A stretch of 64,000 nt of DNA, taken from positions 9,972 through 73,971 of the forward strand of contig FR890611.1 of the NCBI GenBank assembly GCA_000435075.1, in the 5' to 3' direction. The translations under genes were made by a program, and so were the position numbers. The notes below the pieces were generated by a model. It had not been told where the DNA came from and ran no database searches. It saw nothing but the letters and a program-made list of their open reading frames with translations. This DNA comes from Bacteroides sp. CAG:770 (GTDB taxonomy: Bacteria; Bacteroidota; Bacteroidia; Bacteroidales; UBA932). Shown piece by piece: positions 26,275-34,529 of this stretch; position 1 is the stretch's first letter, and each line of letters begins with the position of its first letter.

Positions 26275-28278
26275 ATGATGAACATTATGAAACACATTTA
26301 TTTGCAAATATTGGCGCTGCTGTCCGTGCTGTCCATCGGTCTGGCTTCATGCAGCAAGAGCGAGCAGGGCATGATATCATTCGATACTCCGGAGATTTCT
26401 GCGGTGTCGTCAGCGGGGACAGTGACATTCATTGTCCGTTCCAACACTACCTGGACTCTGGAACCATCATGCGAATGGATCACACTTAATATTACTAAAG
26501 GGGCGCAGGGTGCAAGTGTCATCGCTTCAGTCCTTGCGAATCCCGATAAGGATAAGCCGCGTACTGTGTATATCACCGGACGTACATGCGACGGCGATGC
26601 TGAAGCTGTGCTGACACTGACACAGATGCCCGAGGAGCCTTATATCTCTCTAGGCGTTGCCGAGCTTCCTGTAAGTTCTGATGCCGCTGAACATTCAGTG
26701 CCTATCACAACTAACCTCGAAGATGGCGTTACCGTGTCAGTGGAGTACGAGGAAGGCACCCAGCCTTGGATTTCTGGTGTCAAGGCTGATGGCGGCCTGC
26801 TGACTTTCAAGGTCGCCCAGAACCCTACTTCGAAGAACAGGACTGCGGTCATCACAGCTTCCGGAAAAGATAAGTTCGACCGTGAGGCGAAGATCGCTCT
26901 TAAGGTAATCCAGAGCCTCAATATGGATCCTTCTCTTGCGGTGGAGACCGATTTCTCTCATGTGATTTCGCTTCCTGTAGGTCAGGTGATGGAGAGTGTA
27001 TATGTTAAGGGAACCGTTGTGCTTGATGGCAAGAACCCTAACTTCAGTGCCGGGTACTGCACCATCCAGAATGCAGAAGGCCAAGTGATTGTGTTCAAGT
27101 CCTCTGTGGATCTCGGGCTAAAGGCAGGTGATGACATCACATTGTGGCTTTTGGGAACGGAACTGCGAGAGATGAATGACGGTGATGCCAAGTATCTCCT
27201 TTTCAGCGGTGTCGGCTTTCAGCATATAATGAAGAAGTCAGCCGGTGTCTCTGTTGAGCCTCTTTCGGTTCATATCTCTGATCTTTCTGAATCTATGCTG
27301 TACAGGCTAGTGAAACTTCAGGATGTGGAATTCTCCATTCCTTTCGGTGGATATGTGAACTATAATGAGTGGTACGTTGCCGGCCCGGGCTTGAGTAAAT
27401 TCAAGGAAGGGGATTTCGTCCAGAACTATCCTGCGAGTGTTCGTGATATCAATGGCAATCATGTCTATATGCTGACCAACTTCGCTGTTCCTTACAGGTC
27501 CAGCTCCGTTCCTCAGGGGGCAGGCTCATTAACAGGAATCGTGGTGAGCGAGAAGAACTCCAACATGGGGAATATTGGACGGTTCCAGATCAGGCATGTC
27601 GAGGAGACTGACATTGCCATGGCTAAGAACAGAAGTGACGGATTTACTGATGTCCTTGTAGAGTGGGATTTCACGAAGCCTGCCGGATTCACTGATGGGC
27701 AGAAGTCATTAGCGCCGTCTGCGGGGCAGAAGAATGCAGTGTTCTTCAAGAGTAATTCCACAGGATTCTACAGTGCATACAAGAAGAGTGAAATCTACTT
27801 TGTCGAAGAATATCGCGGTGACCAGTTCACCGATGCCGCGAAGACTGCAAATACTTTTAAGAACTGTGCGGTCAGCAGCTCCATATGGGATACCGGTACC
27901 TATTGGCTCATCAGCAATGTCTCCACTGCCGGAATAAACGGCACCTTGTCCCTTCAGTTCGCAAGCAACTCGCTTACAAGTACCGGCCCGGCATTCTTCA
28001 TCGTGGAGTGGTCTCTGGACGGAACTACCTGGACTGCTGTCCCTGATGGCGAGTATCAGGTCATGGGACAGTGTACATCTTCTGTCACGCGTGCTGACCA
28101 CATGCCTGGGCACAAGGTATATGACTTCAAGCTGCCTACCGAGCTGAACAATCAGAACAACATTCAGATCCGTCTCCGTCTGAATTCGAATGTTAATGTT
28201 TCTGGAGAGACAGTGGCATCATTTCCGGCTGGCGCAACCAACCGCATATCCCATCTGTCGGTCAAATACAACAAATAG
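26275..28278 (+). CDS. BACON / DUF5689 surface lipoprotein
   Basis: 667 residues (ATG 26275; ATG 26287 also possible). Lipobox LASC (Cys near 26). Two BACON-type Ig domains in tandem (about 35-120 and 125-220), each with the typical ISAVSSAGTVTFIVRSNTTWTL or CEWITL-like phrases, then a DUF5689 domain (about 230-450; VKGTVVLDGKNPNFSAGYCTIQN), and a C-terminal beta-sandwich (about 460-667). DUF5689 and BACON proteins sit in sigma/anti-sigma polysaccharide loci and bind glycan or mucin at the surface. It is 5 bp after the end of the split EEP frame, so it is probably in the same transcript as susCD. Confidence 0.8.
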   Translation: MMNIMKHIYLQILALLSVLSIGLASCSKSEQGMISFDTPEISAVSSAGTVTFIVRSNTTWTLEPSCEWITLNITKGAQGASVIASVLANPDKDKPRTVYITGRTCDGDAEAVLTLTQMPEEPYISLGVAELPVSSDAAEHSVPITTNLEDGVTVSVEYEEGTQPWISGVKADGGLLTFKVAQNPTSKNRTAVITASGKDKFDREAKIALKVIQSLNMDPSLAVETDFSHVISLPVGQVMESVYVKGTVVLDGKNPNFSAGYCTIQNAEGQVIVFKSSVDLGLKAGDDITLWLLGTELREMNDGDAKYLLFSGVGFQHIMKKSAGVSVEPLSVHISDLSESMLYRLVKLQDVEFSIPFGGYVNYNEWYVAGPGLSKFKEGDFVQNYPASVRDINGNHVYMLTNFAVPYRSSSVPQGAGSLTGIVVSEKNSNMGNIGRFQIRHVEETDIAMAKNRSDGFTDVLVEWDFTKPAGFTDGQKSLAPSAGQKNAVFFKSNSTGFYSAYKKSEIYFVEEYRGDQFTDAAKTANTFKNCAVSSSIWDTGTYWLISNVSTAGINGTLSLQFASNSLTSTGPAFFIVEWSLDGTTWTAVPDGEYQVMGQCTSSVTRADHMPGHKVYDFKLPTELNNQNNIQIRLRLNSNVNVSGETVASFPAGATNRISHLSVKYNK

Positions 28279-28282
28279 AAAA

Positions 28283-28455
28283 CATCATCTTTGAACGCAA
28301 GAAAGCGGGACGGGTCGGCGTGGTGCGAGGTCTTGACGCTCCGGGAGTCGATGATTCCCACGCAGGGGCTCTCATCGCGGCCGGTGGCCTTGCGGGAGAG
28401 GGAATGGAGGGTTTCCATTATGTCCTCGATCGCACCCTCGAACTTCCACTTGCGC
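28283..28455 (-). pseudogene. Remnant of an IS5-type transposase
   Basis: On the minus strand about 57 codons read KWKFEGAIEDIMETLHSL, then GRDESPCVGIIDSRSVKTS, the segment around the first catalytic aspartate of IS5-family DDE transposases. Both ends are missing: it runs into the DUF5689 gene at one side and AT-rich sequence at the other. Base use is GC-richer than its flanks. I see no intact terminal repeats around it. Confidence 0.7.
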
Positions 28456-28633
28456 GTTTATGATTTTTTCTATAACTTGCTACTGATTATCAGTGAGGTT
28501 GGTTGAATACATCTTCATAACTTAACTGTCTTATAATTATATGAGTTACGAAAATATATTCAATTAAACAACTGATAATTAATTATTTATAAGATCCATA
28601 ACAAAATTTTTGATTCATTTCAAAACAGTTTCT
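28456..28633. other. AT-rich gap before the GH2 gene
   Basis: About 180 bp, strongly AT-rich. It contains a 9-bp inverted repeat, ATTATCAGT (28486-28494) and ACTGATAAT (28571-28579). It presumably carries the GH2 promoter, but I could not find a clear TAnnTTTG. Confidence 0.5.
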
Positions 28634-31600
28634 ATGCACTTATTTAGATTTTTAACTGTATCTTCAGGCATCCTCATGTCTGCTTCCGCAGTTTTCGGAG
28701 GTTCTGTCTCGGACAAGGCATTGTGGCAGGACCCCGGCATTTTTGAGGTCGGCAGGATGCCGATGCGAGCAACATTCGTGACAGACCAGCAGAAGTCTAT
28801 GTCATTGGAGGGTGTCTGGAAGTTTAATTTCTGTGAAAACCCTTCTGCCCGTACCATCGGATTCGAGGCTGTAGGTTATGACGACTCAGCGTGGGGCGAG
28901 ATGCCTGTTCCGGGCCTCTGGGAACTTAACGGATATGGCGATCCGCTTTATGTCAATGTGGGTTATGCCTGGAGAGGTCATTTCGAGAACAATCCGCCTT
29001 ATGTCCCTGAGGACAAGAATTATGTGGGCCAGTACCGTCGTGATTTCGAGATTCCGGCATCATGGAACGGAAAGCAGATTTGTCTCTGCATCGGTTCGGC
29101 TACTTCCAATGTCCATGTCTGGGTAAACGGAAAGGAAGTCGGATACAGCGAGGACAGCAAACTGGAGGCACGTTTCGACCTTACCCCTTACGTCCGCACA
29201 GGAAAGAACAGCATTGCGCTCGAGATTTTCCGCTGGTGCGACGGAACCTATCTTGAAGACCAGGATTTCTGGAGATTTTCGGGTATTGCACGTGATATCT
29301 ATGTCTATACCAGAGAGAAGAAGCGCATTGAGGATGTCAATGTCATTGCTTCCGCCGAGGGTCAGATGAGTGTGAAAACAACTGTCACCAAGGGAATTAC
29401 AGAACTCCGTTATGAGGTCCTTGACCAGACGGGCAACAAGGTGGCAGAGATGTCAGCACCTGTGGCTTCCGGCGCTGCAAAAGACGCTGACGGCAATCTT
29501 CTCAATGAAAGCAAGATGTCGGTTTCGTCTCCTGCCCTCTGGTCTGCCGAGACTCCGACTCTCTATACATTGAAAGTCAATGCGATGGACAAGAAGGGCA
29601 TAGTCGAGAGCACATCGGTCCGTTTCGGATTCAGGACTGTCGAGATGCGCGGAGGTCAGCTTCTTGTCAATGGCAAGCCGATTCTCATCAAGGGTACAGA
29701 CAGACACGAGATGACCGCTCATGGGGGCTATATCATCACCGAGGAGGAGATGATCCGTGACATCCGCATAATGAAAGAACTGAATGTCAATGCCGTGAGA
29801 ACATCCCATTATCCGAATGACCCTCGTTGGTATTCTCTGTGCGACGAATATGGAATCTATGTCGTGGATGAGGCGAATATCGAATCACACGGAATGGGCT
29901 ATGGCAAAGAATCATTGGCCCATAGGGATGATTACTTCGCAGCACATCTTGCCAGGAACCGTCGCATGGTACACCGTGATTTCAACCATCCTTCAGTCAT
30001 CATCTGGAGTATGGGAAATGAGGCAGGTGACGGAAAGAATTTCGAGAAGGTTTACGATTGGATAAAGTCTTATGACTCAACTCGTCCTGTCCAGTATGAG
30101 AGAGCTGTCCATGCTGACCATACTGACATCTTCTGTCCGATGTATATGAGACCTGTCGATTGTGAGAAATATCTGAAGTCCAATCCGTCCAAGCCTCTCA
30201 TCCAGTGCGAGTATTCTCATGCGATGGGCAACTCGAACGGTAACTTCAAGGAGTATTGGGACCTCATCCGCAAATATCCTCAGTATCAGGGAGGCTTCAT
30301 CTGGGATTTCGTGGACCAGGCTGTCTGCAAATCAGTAGATCCGGAGAAATACGGAACTGACCATATTTATATATATGGTGGAGATTCCAATGACTATGAC
30401 GCTTCAGACGGTTCTTTCAACTGCAACGGATTCGTGGCTGCCGACAGGTCTCCGCATCCGCAGGCTTATGAAATCCGCTACCAGCACCGTTCTATTCTGA
30501 CATCCGCTGACCCTGACGCTGTCCTCAAGGACAAATTGGCCGACGACTCCAGCGAGTACAGGGTGCTCGTCTATAACGAGAACTTCTTCATTGACCTTTC
30601 AAGATACAGAATGGTCTGGACTGTCGAGGCAGGCGGCGTGGCTGCTCTTACCGGCGTTGTGGAGAATGTCAATGTCGCTCCTGGTGAAACTGTTTCTGTG
30701 GGTATCGGCGCTACCAGACGTGATATCCTTTCTGCTGCCGCAAAGACCATTTCTTCAGATCCGTCTTGTGTAAAGGTCAATGCCGGTGAGGGTTCTGATA
30801 TGGATATCTATCTGAATGTCAGCTGGGTACTCAAACGTCAGGATAGTCTTCTTCCTGCAGGCTACGAGGTCGCTTATGACCAGATTCCGATTTATGAGGC
30901 TCCGGCCGCTGCCTTTGTTGCCGGTTCATGTGCGGTTTCTGACAGCAGCATGCCTTCTTTCATTGAAAATTCCGGTTCATATGTCTTCTCTGGCAGTTTC
31001 GTCTGCGACGGTGACATTCCTGGCGGAAGACTTGCGGCCTGGACGGCTGAAATTGACAAGCAGACAGGTGCGCTGACGCACTATAGCATTGATAGAAAGC
31101 AGATTCTCAAGGAACCTCTCATGCCTTCATTCGGTCGTGCTCCGGTAGAGAATGACCTCGGAGCCGGTCTGTACCAGAAGTTCGGAATGTGGAGATATCC
31201 TGATTTCAAGTTGGCTTCTGTGAAGGTTGAGGCTGCTGATGGTTGCCACAAAGTTGTTGCCGAGTATGAGCCTTGCGGCAAAATCTATTCAGTGACAATG
31301 ACATACTATATCTATGCCGACGGAGCTGTCAAGGTTGTGGAGAAGATGCATGATGCAGGTGAGCTGAAGAAGGCTCCTGATATGTTCCGCTTCGGAATGA
31401 AGCTGGCCATGCCTGGCGAGTTCTCGACTTTGGCTTTCTATGGACGCGGACCTTGGGATAACTACTGTGACAGGAAGTCTGCGGCCCGTGTCGGACGTTA
31501 TGTGCAGAGAGTTCAGGATCAGTATTGGTACGGATACGTCAGGACTCAGGAGTCCGGTACCAAGTCTGATTTGAGATGGATGAGAGTCATTGACAAAGCC

Positions 31601-31933
31601 GGAACAGGTATTGAGATTTCTTCCGACGTCCTCTTCAGCGGTTCTGCCCTTCCGTTCAGCCAGCGCGATATGGATTCGGCTCTGGAAGATCCTAGGCCAC
31701 GTCCTAATCCGACCAACGGACAGCATGGTACTGCCACACATTCACTTGAATTGCTGAAGTTTGCCCATAACGATGCCCGTTCTCTCGGAACGACTTACGT
31801 GAATTTCGACCTTAAGGAAATGGGTGTCGGCGGTATTGACTCATGGGGCCAGTGGCCGTTGGAAGAGTATAGGGTCCATCCGGATGAGTATGAGTTCGTC
31901 GTTACGCTCAGGCCTCTGAATGGAGGGCGCTAG
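28634..31933 (+). CDS. GH2 beta-galactosidase (LacZ type)
   Basis: 1099 residues from ATG 28634; a TTG 24 bp upstream is in frame. A signal peptide (about 1-24) points to export. GH2 order is complete: sugar-binding jelly roll (about 60-220; EGVWKFNF, PVPGLWELNGYGDPLYVN), Ig domain, catalytic barrel (about 335-630) with DRHEMTAHGG, RTSHYPND, the acid/base glutamate in SMGNEAGDG and the nucleophile in QCEYSHAMGNSNG, then the beta-galactosidase small-chain domain (about 800-1095). It hydrolyses terminal beta-galactosides, probably in the periplasm on oligosaccharides imported by the upstream SusCD. Its 3' end overlaps the convergent methyltransferase gene by 26 bp. Confidence 0.95.
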   Translation: MHLFRFLTVSSGILMSASAVFGGSVSDKALWQDPGIFEVGRMPMRATFVTDQQKSMSLEGVWKFNFCENPSARTIGFEAVGYDDSAWGEMPVPGLWELNGYGDPLYVNVGYAWRGHFENNPPYVPEDKNYVGQYRRDFEIPASWNGKQICLCIGSATSNVHVWVNGKEVGYSEDSKLEARFDLTPYVRTGKNSIALEIFRWCDGTYLEDQDFWRFSGIARDIYVYTREKKRIEDVNVIASAEGQMSVKTTVTKGITELRYEVLDQTGNKVAEMSAPVASGAAKDADGNLLNESKMSVSSPALWSAETPTLYTLKVNAMDKKGIVESTSVRFGFRTVEMRGGQLLVNGKPILIKGTDRHEMTAHGGYIITEEEMIRDIRIMKELNVNAVRTSHYPNDPRWYSLCDEYGIYVVDEANIESHGMGYGKESLAHRDDYFAAHLARNRRMVHRDFNHPSVIIWSMGNEAGDGKNFEKVYDWIKSYDSTRPVQYERAVHADHTDIFCPMYMRPVDCEKYLKSNPSKPLIQCEYSHAMGNSNGNFKEYWDLIRKYPQYQGGFIWDFVDQAVCKSVDPEKYGTDHIYIYGGDSNDYDASDGSFNCNGFVAADRSPHPQAYEIRYQHRSILTSADPDAVLKDKLADDSSEYRVLVYNENFFIDLSRYRMVWTVEAGGVAALTGVVENVNVAPGETVSVGIGATRRDILSAAAKTISSDPSCVKVNAGEGSDMDIYLNVSWVLKRQDSLLPAGYEVAYDQIPIYEAPAAAFVAGSCAVSDSSMPSFIENSGSYVFSGSFVCDGDIPGGRLAAWTAEIDKQTGALTHYSIDRKQILKEPLMPSFGRAPVENDLGAGLYQKFGMWRYPDFKLASVKVEAADGCHKVVAEYEPCGKIYSVTMTYYIYADGAVKVVEKMHDAGELKKAPDMFRFGMKLAMPGEFSTLAFYGRGPWDNYCDRKSAARVGRYVQRVQDQYWYGYVRTQESGTKSDLRWMRVIDKAGTGIEISSDVLFSGSALPFSQRDMDSALEDPRPRPNPTNGQHGTATHSLELLKFAHNDARSLGTTYVNFDLKEMGVGGIDSWGQWPLEEYRVHPDEYEFVVTLRPLNGGR

Positions 31934-32450
31934 CAATGTGCCAGAGCACGATACCGGCGCTTACGGAAATGTTCAGTGAATGTTTGGTTCCGTACTGCGG
32001 GATTTCAAGTACGCCGTCCGAGGCATCCACGACTTCCTGCTGAACTCCATCCACTTCATTGCCGAAGACCAATGCGTATTTCCGGCCGGTTTCGGGCTTG
32101 AACTTGTTCAGCATGACTGAATTGACAGTCTGCTCTACACTCAGAACAGTATATCCCTCTTCCTTGAGTCTTTTGACAAGGGAGAGGGTATCTTTTTCAT
32201 ATCCCCATTCCACGCTGAACTCCGCTCCGAGGGCGGATTTATGGATCTCGGCGGATGGGGGTGTCGCACAGATGCCGCAGAGCCATACCTTGTCGGCTTT
32301 GAACGAGTCGGCGCTTCTGAAAACCGAGCCGACATTGTGTGCGCTTCTGAGGTTGTCCAATATGATTTCTATGCCTGAATCGGGGAGTTTTCTGTATTCT
32401 TCTGCTGTAACCCGACCGAGTTCTATGTTAAGTAATTTTCTGTCTTTCAT
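31908..32450 (-). CDS. TrmH/SpoU-family RNA 2'-O-methyltransferase
   Basis: 180 residues, a short SPOUT methyltransferase. The three SpoU motifs are present: LDNLRSAHNVGSVFRSADSF (motif 1, with the catalytic Asn/Arg), ALVFGNEVDGV (motif 2) and IPQYGTKHSLNISVSAGIVLW (motif 3), forming the trefoil knot that binds S-adenosylmethionine. It methylates a ribose 2'-OH in tRNA or rRNA; the site cannot be told from sequence. Single gene, converging with GH2 (26-bp overlap of 3' ends) and divergent from glyA. Confidence 0.9.
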   Translation of the reverse strand: MKDRKLLNIELGRVTAEEYRKLPDSGIEIILDNLRSAHNVGSVFRSADSFKADKVWLCGICATPPSAEIHKSALGAEFSVEWGYEKDTLSLVKRLKEEGYTVLSVEQTVNSVMLNKFKPETGRKYALVFGNEVDGVQQEVVDASDGVLEIPQYGTKHSLNISVSAGIVLWHIASALHSEA

Positions 32451-32511
32451 CGGATATTAAATCTTTTTAATTAAATCTTTCAAATATGGTACAAATTTAA
32501 ATCAAAAATAC

Positions 32512-32519
32512 TATATTTG
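32512..32519 (+). promoter_or_regulatory. glyA promoter -7 element
   Basis: TATATTTG, an exact TAnnTTTG match, 39 bp before the glyA ATG. No good -33 TTTG at the expected distance. Confidence 0.5.
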
Positions 32520-32558
32520 TAACGATATGACCGATTACTCGGCTAAATACTTGATTAT

Positions 32559-33905
32559 ATGAAACAGGATTTACAGATTTTTGACTTAATCAAAAAGGAG
32601 AAAGAAAGACAGTCCCAGGGACTTGAACTTATCGCCTCAGAGAACTATGTTAGCGAGCAGGTGATGGAAGCGATGGGCTCCATCTGCACGAACAAGTATG
32701 CTGAGGGCTATCCGGGAAAGCGTTATTATGGCGGTTGCGAGGTTGTCGATCAGATTGAGCAGCTTGCAATTGACAGACTTTGCCAGATTTACGATGCTGA
32801 ATATGCAAATGTCCAGCCTCATTCCGGTGCGCAGGCTAACCTCGCTGTTGAGTTGGCTTTGCTTAACCCTGGAGACACATTCATGGGCCTCGACCTCTCA
32901 CAGGGAGGACACCTTACACATGGTTCGCCAGTAAATGCTTCGGGAATTTTGTATCATGCTGTTGCTTACGGCTTGAATCCTGAGACTGGATGCGTTGACT
33001 ATGATAAGATGGAGGAGACAGCTAAGGAATGTCATCCGAAACTCATTATCGGAGGAGCATCGGCTTACTCTAGAGAGTGGGATTATGAGAGAATGAGAAA
33101 GATTGCTGACGAAGTCGGAGCAATTCTCTGGATCGATATGGCCCATACCGCAGGACTTATTGCTGCCGGTCTTCTGAAGAATCCTGTCAAATATGCTCAT
33201 ATCGTAACATCTACTACCCACAAGACTCTTCGCGGCCCTCGCGGCGGTATTATCTTGATGGGTAAGGATTTCGATGATCCTCAGGGCCGCAAGACTCCTA
33301 AGGGCGAGATTAAGAAGATGTCTCAGATTCTTAACTCCAGTGTTTTTCCTGGTATTCAGGGCGGACCTCTCGAGCATGTCATCGCAGCTAAGGCAGTGGC
33401 TTTCTATGAGGCTATGCAGCCGGAGTATATAGAGTATCAGAAGCAGGTTGTTGCAAATGCACAGGCTATGTGCAGCAAGTTTGTCTCTAAGGGATACAAG
33501 GTCGTATCAGGCGGTACAGACAATCACCTCATGTTGATTGACCTCCGTACAAGATTCCCTGAGGTTAACGGCCGTGTCGCAGAAACAGAGCTTGTAAAGG
33601 CTGATATCACTGTGAACAAGAACATGGTTCCGTTCGATTCTCGTTCAGCATTCCAGACTTCAGGTGTCAGAATCGGTACTCCTGCCGTTACATCCAGAGG
33701 TTTCGTAGAGAAGGATATGGCTGACATCGTGGAATTGATCGATGCTGTTCTCACTTCAGCTTCCGAGCATCTCGATGCGATTACCGCTAAGGGCGAGCGT
33801 ACAGCGGAGCAGAAAGCATCTCTTGCTGAGCATCAGGCAGTTCTCGAGGATGTAAGACGCAAGGTTCACATGATGACCAGCGGAAGACCTCTGAACAGAT
33901 ACTAG
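32559..33905 (+). CDS. glyA: Serine hydroxymethyltransferase
   Basis: 448 residues. Fold-type I PLP enzyme that interconverts serine and glycine and charges tetrahydrofolate with a one-carbon unit. Family landmarks: ELIASENYVS (23-32), YAEGYPGKRYYGGCE (47-61), DMAHTAGLIAAG (193-204) and the PLP-lysine in STTHKTLRGPRGG (Lys222). Monocistronic: promoter -7 at 32512 and a terminator at 33952-33979. Confidence 0.97.
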   Translation: MKQDLQIFDLIKKEKERQSQGLELIASENYVSEQVMEAMGSICTNKYAEGYPGKRYYGGCEVVDQIEQLAIDRLCQIYDAEYANVQPHSGAQANLAVELALLNPGDTFMGLDLSQGGHLTHGSPVNASGILYHAVAYGLNPETGCVDYDKMEETAKECHPKLIIGGASAYSREWDYERMRKIADEVGAILWIDMAHTAGLIAAGLLKNPVKYAHIVTSTTHKTLRGPRGGIILMGKDFDDPQGRKTPKGEIKKMSQILNSSVFPGIQGGPLEHVIAAKAVAFYEAMQPEYIEYQKQVVANAQAMCSKFVSKGYKVVSGGTDNHLMLIDLRTRFPEVNGRVAETELVKADITVNKNMVPFDSRSAFQTSGVRIGTPAVTSRGFVEKDMADIVELIDAVLTSASEHLDAITAKGERTAEQKASLAEHQAVLEDVRRKVHMMTSGRPLNRY

Positions 33906-33951
33906 GTTATTTTTTCACGTTACTAGAAACAAGTTCTTCAAAAATAATTTG

Positions 33952-33979
33952 GGCTGACCGATTTGGTCGGCCTTTTTTT
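33952..33979 (+). terminator. glyA terminator
   Basis: GGCTGACC (33952-33959) pairs with GGTCGGCC (33965-33972, one G-T pair), followed by seven T. Confidence 0.85.
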
Positions 33980-34019
33980 GCGTCCCGCGGAGACGCTTAC
34001 CGAGCTTATCTGGCAGGGC

Positions 34020-34063
34020 GAACCATTGACAGCGCGTCAATATGTAACTCCGGAGACGCGTAC
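34020..34063 (+). repeat. Direct repeat, copy 1 of 2 (44 bp)
   Basis: 37 of 44 bases match the copy at 34297-34340. Shared core: GACAGCGCGTCAA, then GTAACTCCGGAGACG. The copies are in the same orientation, 277 bp apart. Confidence 0.85.
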
Positions 34064-34076
34064 GACAGGCGCAAAA

Positions 34077-34100
34077 TTTCGACCTTCTTGGCAGGCGTGA
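34077..34100. repeat. Left arm of inverted repeat
   Basis: TTTCGACCTTCTTGGCAGG plus CGTGA is complementary to 34251-34272 apart from one mismatch region and a two-base insertion. The arms enclose about 150 bp. Confidence 0.8.
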
Positions 34101-34250
34101 TTCCGGACACATTCGCAGTAAGATTCTGACATTGAACGCATTACGAGATTAGAGCCACGACAGGAATCTGCCAAGACCACCTTTCATTGACACCTCTTGG
34201 CAAGAGACTTGTTACCTAATCAATTAAGATACAAACAATTACAGATGGAT

Positions 34251-34272
34251 TCACCTGTCAAGAAGGTCGAAA
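34251..34272. repeat. Right arm of inverted repeat
   Basis: Reverse complement of 34077-34100 with about 20 of 22 bases matching. Lies between the inner region and the second direct repeat. Confidence 0.8.
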
Positions 34273-34296
34273 ATCACACCTAAAATCTAAAGTACG

Positions 34297-34340
34297 GAAC
34301 CGCCGACAGCGCGTCAAGACGTAACTCCGGAGACGTTTAC
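34297..34340 (+). repeat. Direct repeat, copy 2 of 2 (44 bp)
   Basis: Partner of 34020-34063, 37 of 44 bases identical. Confidence 0.85.
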
Positions 34341-34483
34341 CGGCCCAAGATTGTGAAATTCTGCGGGATGACCACGCGACATGGCCACGCAGATGCGTCT
34401 GAGGCATGTTCGGAGAGCGGAATGTCCCGGCTGAAGCCCTCGGCGGTGTTGCAGCGGTAGTTTTCAGTATAGCAGACAGGATT

Positions 34484-34521
34484 GTTTCTGAAAAGAAGCA
34501 CGAATAAACTGCTTCAGAAAC
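34484..34521 (-). terminator. Hairpin after the ATPase/nuclease gene
   Basis: GTTTCTGAA (34484-34492) pairs with TTCAGAAAC (34513-34521), 8 bp beyond the minus-strand stop at 34530. No T run follows on the minus strand, so its role as a terminator is tentative. Confidence 0.4.
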
Positions 34522-34529
34522 AAATGATG

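Larger units (their letters stand above)
33980..34529. other. 550-bp noncoding block with direct and inverted repeats
   Basis: No plausible gene. It holds two 44-bp direct repeats, a partial third copy at 33988-34000 (CGGAGACGCTTAC), a 22-24-bp inverted repeat pair inside them, and further short complementary segments around CTTGGCAG/CTGCCAAG. Toward the right is a hairpin near the ATPase stop (34484-34521). The repeat order suggests a folded RNA or a degenerate mobile unit. Confidence 0.6.

Noticed and set aside
33980..34529. CRISPR array
   Set aside because: Only two full repeats, 44 bp with seven mismatches and 230 bp between them, and no cas genes.
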